Below are positions 55,922-64,000 of a DNA stretch of 64,000 nt, in pieces. This DNA is from Strongylocentrotus droebachiensis (taxonomy: Eukaryota > Echinodermata > Echinoidea > Camarodonta > Strongylocentrotidae): the NCBI GenBank assembly GCA_035222895.1, contig JAVYIG010009876.1, positions 1 to 64,000 of the forward strand, written 5' to 3'. The notes beneath the pieces are model-generated. The model was not told where the DNA came from. It searched no databases and saw nothing but the letters and a program-made list of their open reading frames with translations. Both the position numbers and the translations under genes were made by a program. Position 1 is the stretch's first letter, and every line of letters starts with the position of its first letter.

Positions 55922-58900
55922 CAGTGGCGTAATGAGCAAAAACGTTTGGGGGGGGGGGGGGCTGACAAAAAAAAATCCGCAGCACCCCCACTCTAACATG
56001 CATTGGCATCAGTGGCGGATCCAGGAATTTCTTACCGGGGGGGGGGGGGGGCACAAAATGGCATGGGGTTAAATATGTAAAACGATGAAGCGACAGAACG
56101 AGGCTTTAACGGCGAGGGAGCGAAGCGACCAAGCGGGGGTGGGGGGGGGGGGTGGGTCTGGGAGCAAGGGTGTCGATTTGTATCCGTGGTTGGGGGGATG
56201 ATAGGTACCAAAATATTTTCGGCAATGGATCAAAGCAACCAAAGTGGTAGAAGCGTGTGGCAAGATGCAGCCCTCCCAAGCGCGTAGCCAGGATTTCATT
56301 TTAGGGGGGGCGGTAGTGAGCACGCGAAGCGCGGTTCCTAGGGGGTTGGGTGCAGGGAGGGGAGCCCCCCCCCCCCCCCCCCCCGCGCAAAGCGCGGAAG
56401 CTTTGGCGTTTCACTAAATTATTAGAGAAAGAAGACGATTCGTTGGACCGTTCTCGACTCTTAATCCTTGCTTGAATCAAAATCCCCTTCCCCGCGCTTA
56501 GCGCGGTATCTCTGACGTTTCATTAGATTATTAAAGAAAGAAGACGATTCGATGAACCATTCTCGACTCTTAATCCTTGTTTGAATTAAGTTCCCCTTCC
56601 TCCGCGCGTAGCGCGGAAGCTCTGACGTTTCATTAGAATATTAAAGAAAGAAGACGATTTGTTGTATTGTGTCCTTCATGAATTCAGTTTCCCCCCTACC
56701 GCGCGAAGCGCTGAAGCTTTAATGTTTCAATAAATTATTACTCTTAATCCTTGTCTGTATTCATTTTTGCCCATTCCGCGCGTAGCGCGGAAGCTTTCAC
56801 GTTTCATTAAATTATTAGTAAAAGAAGACGATTAGTTGTATCGCGTACTTTGACGTTTCATGTGATTATTTCTCTTAATCCACGTCTGAATTCAGTTGCC
56901 CCCCTAACAGCTTTGCCCTGTTCGCTAAATTATTAGAGAAAGAAGACGATTCGTTGTACTGTTCTCTGTATTAATCCTTGTCTGAATTCAGTTTCCCCAC
57001 TGAAAATAAGTTGTGTCACAAATAAGTTGTGACATAATAATCTTTCTCCAAAAATGAAAAATGTTTTAGGAAATATCAGGAAATAAAATGAGTGAAAAAA
57101 AAAAAAAAAAAAGATACAATGACGTGAATTTTAAAAAGGGTGAACGGAAACAACATAACAACTAGTGAACTATTTTATAAGTCATACTAATGTCCAAAAA
57201 TCTTTCTCCTTGTCTCCGATCTCATCACGAAATCGTCACAGAGTTCATCTACGGTATGTTTACACTGTCCAGGATTGTCTGATGTGCATTGCAGATTGCT
57301 ACTTTTGTGCTTCGCGCTTAACATTTAGCTCGTTGCTTTTGATGCTGCGTCTTTGCATTTGGCGCACTGCATTTCTATGATACCGTTGATTGAACAAATT
57401 GAATAAATTCATCAATTCCTGATGAAGCCGTATGAGCGAGAATTCAATTTATTCTTGTCTCATATACGGTTGTCTTATTTACTTCGTATATAATTATGTA
57501 TGTATTATGAAAATGAGATAGCAAAATGTGTTTATTGATGGTCATCTTGCGAGTAATGACCATTAACTACTCTCATCGGACTCTCATCATTAATTTTTCT
57601 CTTCATTTTTTTAAATTTTTGTATGGTGAATTATTGGGGGGGGGGGGAATGATTGTACAGGCCATCCCCCCACCTGAAATATTGGGGGGGGGGGGATATA
57701 TCCCCCCCATCCCCCCGGGATCGACACCCATGTCTGGGAGGGGGTTCTGGCCCCCTCCCAAGGTAAGAAGCATTTGCAATTTTAGAACCAAATTAGACGC
57801 ATTTTGAGGCACTTCCTGGAGTAATATGACGTAAAATTGCTTTCTCCTACCCCTTCCAAGAGTAAGGATCTTTTGCAATTTGAGAACCACATTTGGCGCA
57901 TTAATGTCCACCGGCACTTCCTGGAAAAAAAACGAGGCCTTCTGATTGGTTAGAAGTTAGAGAAAAGTGATATGTCACGGCTTGAGACGTTGTATATGCT
58001 TTGATGCCGCACAATGTACAAAGACGGTGGTCCGGTACTTCATCAGTAGTACTTGCAAAAATGTTCTCGAGTGTATAAACTGTGTCGTTATCAGGGGCGT
58101 CGCTAGATCTTTGTCAGTGGGGGAGTGGGGAGGGTGTAGAGGCCACCGATTACCGACAAAACGAGCAACCAATTACCGACAAATATATTAATACCAATGC
58201 TCAAATATCTACAAATTTAACCCTATAAACCCGGGGCCAGGAACTAAGTTATTTCCCCCCCCCCTCTCCCCCCTCCCGCGCGAAGCGCGGAAACTTTGAC
58301 ACTTCATTAAATTATTAGAGAAAGAAGACGATCCGCTGTGCCGTTCTCGACTCTTAATTCTTGTTTGGATCCAGGTCCCCCCCCCCTCCCGCGCGAAGCG
58401 CGGCAGCTTTGACGTTACAATAAATTATTACTCTTAATCCTTGTCTGAATTCATTTTCGCCCATCCCGCGCGAAGCGCGGAAGCCTTGACGATTCATTAA
58501 ATTATTACTCTTAATCCTTGTCTGAATTCATTTTCGCCCATCTCGCGCGAAGTGCGGAAGCTTTGACGTTTCAATAAATCATTACTCTTAATTCTTGTCT
58601 GAATTCATTTTCACCCATCTCGCGTGAAGCGCGGAAACTCTGACGTTTCATTAAACTATTTCTCTTAATCCTTGTCTGAATTCATTTTCGCCCATCTCGC
58701 GCGAAGTGCGGAAGCTTTGACGTTTCAATAAATTATTACTCTTAATCCTTGTCTGAATTCATTTTCGCCCATTCCGGGGGAAGCGCGGAAGTTTTTACGT
58801 TTTATTAAATTATTAAAGAAGGAAGACGATTCGTTGTACCGTTCTCGACTCTTAATCCTAGTCTGAATTCAGTTCCCCACCCGCCCCCCCCCCCCGAAGC

Positions 58901-59315
58901 ACGGAAGCTTTGCCGTTTCATTAAATTATTAGAGAAAGAAGACGATTCGTTGTATCGTTCACAATTCTTAATCTTGTCTTAATTCAATTTCCCCACTTAA
59001 CGGTGCATGTGCAGTGTTACATGGAACGTCCGGCAGTGCTTGACACAGTTGCTTCTGGATAGGATTTTTTCACTAGTGTTATTGTTAGTGGCCAAGGCCC
59101 CTAGTGACTATAAAAAACATATGCTCTTCCTGGCCATTTGGGAATGTGTCAGTTTGCAACAGAAATGGAGAAACACGCATTTTGTTGAAAATCATGTGAT
59201 ATCACGAACATTTATACATCACTTTTATATGGAATTGAAAATAAGTCATGGTTCAATTTGATTTGGGGGGGGGCTGGCGCCCCCCAAGCCCCCCCCCCCC
59301 ACCAGTACGCCAGTG
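55922..59315. mobile_element. 3.4-kb hAT-like non-autonomous element, 8-bp TSD
   Basis: The ends are CAGTGGCGTAATGAG on the left and, reversed from 59315, CACTGGCGTACTGGTGG. ATCTCAAG occurs at 55914-55921 and 59316-59323, a perfect 8-bp target duplication. Inside are two runs (about 56370-57000 and 58245-58990) of degenerate units with a CGCGCGAAGCGCGGAAGC-like motif, TTTGACGTTTCATTAAATTA, AAGAAGACGATTCGTTGTAC and CTTAATCCTTGTCTGAATTC. G/C homopolymers and further CAGTGGCGGATCC- and CAGGGGCGTCGC-type ends (56010, 58093) show nested insertions. No transposase was recognised. Confidence 0.8.
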
Positions 59316-59432
59316 ATCTCAAGTCTACATTCAACGAACTTAGTCGCAGTTTCAGTTCGTTTATACGACTGTACATGTGTATCTGATTATAATCATATTA
59401 TTCAAATTGTGCGTATATAATTATTCTTGATA

Positions 59433-59454
59433 CCATGGACCTACCTAGGTCCAT
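59433..59454. repeat. Short palindrome
   Basis: CCATGGACCTACCTAGGTCC plus the following ATG forms a near-perfect inverted repeat upstream of the larger hairpin at 59559. Confidence 0.6.
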
Positions 59455-59558
59455 GTTGATGATACCCCCCTTTCCATAGAGGGGAACCTTTCTGTTATAA
59501 CACTTAATGTATTATGATATTCATCTTTAGAATGACAGTCCAACCAATAGGGACTTTT

Positions 59559-59650
59559 AGATTTGCACATCGACATTTTGGACTGCTACGTGTGACGTCC
59601 TTAAAAGGACGTCTCACGTAGCAGTCCAATATATGTCGATGTGCAAATCT
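59559..59650. repeat. 92-nt hairpin-forming inverted repeat
   Basis: AGATTTGCACATCGACAT (59559-59576) is exactly complementary to ATGTCGATGTGCAAATCT (59633-59650). GGACTGCTACGTGTGACGTC pairs with GACGTCTCACGTAGCAGTCC with one mismatch, around a short centre at about 59600-59605. It is either a very small foldback element or the source of a hairpin RNA. It lies about 245 bp upstream of the candidate signal-peptide exon. Confidence 0.85.
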
Positions 59651-59894
59651 CAATGTGCCTATTCTTTAGGTCAAGAAGCCTCCGTGGTAACTTGTTGCCC
59701 GCATGTATGGATTTCGGGAAGTGAGTTGGCGTTCCAATAAAAGCGTCATTAGAGCCTCCACACAGCTCAGTGCCTCCTCTACTATCAGGTTGGACGCATG
59801 ACTGATATAGCAAGTGAATTTTGTTTGCGTTATTTTTTCTTCCACATATTTCGGAGATCAATTGGTTCATGGTTTCCATACAGACGATGAATAA

Positions 59895-59979
59895 ATGATG
59901 TTTCACTGGAAGGAATATCGTGCCACATTATTAGTCCTGTCGACCTCTATTATCATCTGCTTATTAGGATCATCCGATG
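59895..59979 (+). CDS. Candidate first exon encoding a signal peptide
   Basis: ATG at 59895 opens MMFHWKEYRATLLVLSTS, IIICLLGSSD: a short basic start, a strong hydrophobic core and a small-residue end, as in a secretion signal. The frame then meets the donor G|GTGAGTT at 59980, leaving a phase-1 junction, the usual arrangement for signal-peptide exons. I could not find a convincing second exon in the remaining 4 kb, so the gene, if real, continues beyond the window or has distant exons. A chance open frame is possible. Confidence 0.4.
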
Positions 59980-59999
59980 GTGAGTTCAATATTTCGTTG

Positions 60000-60920
60000 T
60001 CTTCTGATATTTCTTTTCACCTTGCATGTTACATGTCGATGTCTTATATATTTGATTTTTATCATTTAAGATTCAAATGTCCAATTCTAATTGATTTTTT
60101 TCACTAAATAAAAAAATTAAATTAAGGTAATTTTGGGGGTATTAGCACAGTCTACATTATATTTAAATTTGTAAAATGATTATATTGAAGTATGTCTTGT
60201 AATTTGTTTCATGGTATGTTTCATATATTGTGCCGTACATTTTTTATGAAAAACAGTAACATGGACTTTGCATTTCCCTTTTTTCCACGAATAATAATGG
60301 TTATATTAAATGAGAAAATCAACTCCGGCGTGGGTGAAGTTGTTTTTTCTGACGTTTCTTATTGGAAGAGAAACTTGTAAGTTTAAAGTGACTCGGTAAC
60401 ATTGTTGAAAGCTGATGAAAAAATTGCATAATTTTGGAATGAAATGTTACTTATTATATTTCTTCTACTGTACTAACCCTGTAACATGCAAAAAATCCCG
60501 AAAAATTCTCTAACCACAAAGATTTCTATGGTTTTCTTTGGAGGTGTCACTGCGCAACACACTCTAACAGTGATTAACAGTAAATTCTCCCAACCACTTT
60601 TGAATTTTCCCAACTCTGTTTTTCCATGAAAAAAAGACATAAGACAGGCTTTTAAAAATCTTTCAATACATAAATGTCTGGAATAGTACATAGAGCAAAT
60701 TCATTGCTTTGTGACTATTTATATTCACCTTAAATGTATTTAATTGTAATGATATAGTTAGGAGAATTAAGGAATCGATCAGATAAGTTTTTCCCAATTT
60801 ATATCATTCATAATGATCCGTTTTCACTCAAACTTTCAGATTATCTTTAATTGTACATCTAACATTGCAGTTACTACCTTAGCACCACTTTCTCTCATCT
60901 GAACAATGTTACAAGGTTCC
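60000..60920. other. Unassigned, possible intron of the 59895 gene
   Basis: AT-rich sequence. A short stretch ending YWKRNL before a GTAAGT (about 60317-60378) could be an exon, but it has no good acceptor or homology that I recognise. No repeat was identified. Confidence 0.3.
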
Positions 60921-60923
60921 TTT

Positions 60924-61096
60924 AAAGCCACACTGTCCTACTTGTAGGTCCTTGCTCCCTCTAAATAGAAAAAAATGCATAATCGGTGATCATTGGTCCC
61001 CCATGATCCTTTTTTTATTATGTTAATTGAGAGCTGAGTTCATGAGATAACCACCTGTCCTATAAAGCTATAACCTAGGACAGATAAGCTTTAAAG
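60924..61096 (+). mobile_element. TTAAAGCC-ended MITE, copy 6
   Basis: It runs from TTTAAAGCCACACTGTCCTA to GACAGATAAGCTTTAAA with the family's internal segments (CATTGGTCCCCCATGATCCT, GAGATAACCACCTGTC). Confidence 0.6.
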
Positions 61097-61157
61097 GATT
61101 GCTCCGATTATTCTTTCAAAAGAACTGAATATAGATAGATAGATTAGGTGTTAAAAA

Positions 61158-61386
61158 AAAAAAGTTGTATTGCCCTTTGCGACCGACCCCAAAACCTTGA
61201 AATCTACGGTCGTTTTTTAAACCTTTTTTAAAGGACAAACAAGTTTAATGAATACAAAAATACGTATCAAAGCATTTGAAACTGAGAAATATCAGCCCAA
61301 AAAGGGAGGGAAAAAAAAAAGAAGAAAGATTTCCGACCGACCGACCTATGTTTTGGCACTTCTAGTAAAGGGCAATACAGCATCTC
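61158..61386. mobile_element. MITE with GGGCAATACARCATC ends
   Basis: The left end AAGTTGTATTGCCCTTTGCG and the right end AAAGGGCAATACAGCATCTC are inverted. The interior contains GACCGACC repeats and the AAAGCATTTGAAACTGAGAA segment shared, in complement, with 10450 and 4720. Confidence 0.6.
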
Positions 61387-62627
61387 TCTTTCTTTTGTTT
61401 AGGGCTTAGGGGCCCAGTTTATCGGGCACTTATCCTCTATCTTAATAAGAGCTTTTTGTGTAAATCAGCTCCGGGGGGCTCAGTCAAGTAGAAATACTGT
61501 AACTCTGTAAGCATGCGTGACCAAGAAAACGCGTATAAAGGGGTGCTTTTGTTTAAATTGAACGCAGTTAAACGGTTCAAAAACGTTTACTTTGGGCCAT
61601 TTTCAAGATTAAGGGTACTTTTTCAAAATGGTTCAAAATCCTGCTGTATATACGCGCTGGTTTACGCGTTTAGGGGTCGAAATTTTTCTAGCCCTCAGAG
61701 CCAGACCGGGGAAGAAAAAATAAGGAGTAATAATTGCCCATTGGCCGCCGCCTAGCTAGTTATAGCAAAGATAATTTATGATTTACGTACTAGCGAGAGT
61801 CGGTAGGATGACATGGTACGCATATACCGCATGCACCCATACAGTCTTATTATATCATTATGCATAGTACAATAGTAACTGTTCATTACATTTTACATTG
61901 TGTACTTTTTGTAAACACTACATGAACTTTATATAAAATAGATCAAAATATTTGAATGTAATTTTTTTTTTTTTAAAGAGATGACGGATGGCTGTGCATT
62001 AAACCCATTTGGAAGTGCAGGGGGTGTTTCACAAAGCTGTTCGTAAAGTTACGCATGACTTTACGAATGAAAAAAGCCAAATGGGATGCTCAATCATTTT
62101 TTAACTGCATCAACTAAAGATGAACTGTGCAGATGTAGATTAACATTCTTATTATAACAAACAATTTTAATGCAAAGTATATTTTTTTGCCATAATTTAA
62201 TTGAGGTTATTCGAAATTTAGTCACACTTTGTTAGTAGGAGACCAGCCTGTAGGTCCCGTGACCAATCTCTGGGAACAAAGGTTTGAAAGTGTTTTTGTG
62301 TTCCCTGATGAATACCGAACAATTTTGACTTGGGCTGCCCCCTTGAAAATCCGGGCATTTTCGTGAGGGGTCAACAAAGGTCATACAGGGTAGAATTTCA
62401 AATATATTTCAATCGTGTCGATATGCATATCAAATTACTCGTCTGGTCATGAGGATTCCAAAAATGTATAGTTTGCTATATCCCCGACCTTAAATAAGGG
62501 CGCTATGGTCAAAAACGTTGAAAGGTCAACACACTTTTGACTGGTGGTCAAATTCACCAACACAATGAACCTGAACAAATTGCATATCAAATTACTCGTC
62601 TGGTCATTAGGATTCCAAACATGTATA
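61387..62627. other. Intergenic, nothing firm recognised
   Basis: It contains GGGGTGTTTCACAAAGCTGT near 62020 (like the left ends of the 3140 and 11746 MITEs). CATATCAAATTACTCGTCTG occurs twice (about 62426 and 62581), a sign of an internal duplication. There is no coding motif. Confidence 0.35.
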
Positions 62628-62779
62628 GGTTGGTTGGTTGGTTCTTCGTTTAGATGGCGCTCTTCAATCTCAAAGATTATTTGCGCCAGTCAATTTCGTG
62701 TATAGCTTTGGCGTGGGCTTCGGAAATCAAGCCCACGAGCGACTTTCCTTGGTGAAATGAAATTAATAGTGATATGGTT

Positions 62780-62822
<43 letters not shown>

Positions 62823-64000
62823 GCAATATTAAAATTGCATAAAATGCACATAAAAGGCGAGATGGGAGTTAGTTGCAATTGTCATGGAAAAACCGCAAAT
62901 ACTTCATTTTATATATTATTACAGGATCGACATAAGTTAAGGGGATCCTGATAGCTTTAAAAGCTATCTAAAACGATTAGTATCGTATATGTAACCCAAT
63001 AATTCACGAGTAAAAATTGGGTTAGACATCAATAATTGTTTTCAGATTGGGGTTGTTCAATTTAATCCTTTCTTTTAAGAGACGTCTATCTTTGTCGTAT
63101 TTTGTACAATAGAAAATAAAATGTTTTAATTGTTTCATCTTCTTGACAAACTTCACAAAGACCAGTATCGTGTTGGTTAATTTGAAAAAGGTAATAATTT
63201 AAACTACAGTTACCTACTCTTAGTTGTTGTATCAAGCATTCTCTCTGCGAGATAGGCCTTGTCTATGTATGGGCTTTGAAACGTCGCTATGCAAAGCATA
63301 TAAAAAATCTATCGTGTTCTGCATTGTCCCATTCTGCTTGCCATAATTTGTTATAATGGATCAAACGAGAGGCTGCCACTTCACTTCTTGTATTTGGTAT
63401 AACTATGTCTATACACCTTTTCATGGCTCCTTTTTGGCAGCCCGATCTACGATCTCATTGCCCCTAATATCGCAATGTGACGGAATCCATTCAAAAGCAA
63501 CACAAACATCCTTAAACTGCAAAATATTAATTATGGATAAAATTTCATTTACAATAGCACATCTAATAAAGTATGAATCGATCATTTGTAAAGCTGACAA
63601 AGCGTCGCTAAAAATTACCACCGAAGAGGATTCAATAAATGTATTAATCCACTCTAGTGCCATTAGTATGGCCACTAGTTCTGCTCTCATAATACAGACA
63701 TGGGATAATCTAAAAAATTTCACCACATTATAATGAGACACATAAAATGCGGCTCCTGTCTTCCCATCCTCGAGTTTAGAACCATCTGTATATATATGTA
63801 AAAACCCATTCCATGAATTTCCAATGCTATCTAGAACAATCGATTTTATTTCAAATGGAGGCATTTCCTTTTTTTTGCACTTTGCCATGGTGTTCGAAAG
63901 ACACTTGTGGTCGTGCTAACCGCCATTCTGGGATTTTCGGCAATAAGTTGGTTTGCCCTTCCACCACTACTTCGTCCTCTAAAGGATCGCAGTTTAAAAG
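62628..64000 (-). mobile_element. 3' end of an RNase H-bearing LINE (runs off window)
   Basis: Reading leftward on the - strand: RNase H domain (63888-63421), then a C-terminal segment with KRCIDIVIPNTRSEVAASRL and a Cys/His knuckle (CEVCQEDETIKHFIFYC), then a 3' UTR containing the 62786-62820 homopolymer. It ends in a conserved-looking GACTGGCGCAAATAATCTTT, GAGCGCCATCTAAACGAAG segment and a (CCAA)n tail near 62628-62645. Reverse transcriptase and endonuclease would lie beyond 64000. Several frameshifts make it inactive. Confidence 0.75.
63421..63888 (-). pseudogene. LINE RNase H domain fragment
   Basis: A 155-residue frame with the RNase HI signature: FLHIYTDGSKLEDGKTG (first Asp), MRAELVAILMALEW (Glu), VVIFSDALSALQMI (second Asp) and WIPSHCDIRGNEIVDRAAK (His, Asn, last Asp). 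The domain degrades the RNA of RNA:DNA hybrids. This type occurs in I/R1-like LINEs. The frame is broken upstream in an A run near 63870, and downstream at about 63423, where the protein continues in another frame as KRCIDIVIPNTRSEV. Confidence 0.8.

Noticed and set aside
60192..60380. Second exon of the candidate secreted-protein gene
   Set aside because: The segment before GTAAGT near 60378 lacks a proper acceptor and polypyrimidine tract, and its translation is not recognisable.

Overview
The window is animal nuclear DNA: AT-rich, with short exons and GT-AG introns, and densely packed with transposable elements. The repeat content (LINEs with a 2A-like leader, a tRNA-derived SINE family, many MITEs) together with the protein sequences suggests a deuterostome invertebrate, most likely an echinoderm such as a sea urchin. 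The species is inferred, not shown.

Two protein-coding genes lie tail to tail. On the + strand, positions 781-33023 hold the last 23 recognised coding exons of sorting nexin 14 (SNX14): RGS, PX and sorting-nexin C-terminal domains, 643 residues. The N-terminal exons (membrane anchor, PXA) lie upstream of the window. On the - strand, 48842-37926 holds a complete 13-exon mitochondrial tyrosyl-tRNA synthetase gene (YARS2, 466 residues). A weaker candidate is a signal-peptide first exon at 59895-59979 (+).

The most unusual structure is inside SNX14. Two coding exons are each fused to a minisatellite that straddles a splice junction. At 13740-15430 a 122-bp unit (25 nt of intron end, the 3' splice site and 97 nt of exon start) gives 14 tandem acceptors. 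At 28461-29371 a 63-bp unit (exon end, a GTGAGT 5' splice site and a little intron) gives 14 tandem donors. In both arrays only the copy joined to the unique exon body can be used productively, because reading through any other typical copy meets an in-frame stop.

Mobile DNA fills most introns and the right third. An antisense non-LTR retrotransposon (about 18163-22300) has a GDVESNPGP 2A motif just upstream of its endonuclease-reverse transcriptase, broken by one in-frame stop. Two related Helitron-like repeats (3471-4141, 4745-5559) carry arrays of AGGTCA half-sites. Two large hAT-like non-autonomous elements (49040-51006 and 55922-59315) each have perfect 8-bp target duplications and internal tandem repeats; the first sits 198 bp upstream of the YARS2 start codon. 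There are also a block of TGCCGCAGA-type repeats (51.8-54.0 kb), a palindrome cluster (52.7-53.2 kb), a 110-120 bp satellite (55.2-55.85 kb), a perfect-stem hairpin (59559-59650) and the 3' end of an RNase H-bearing LINE at the right edge.
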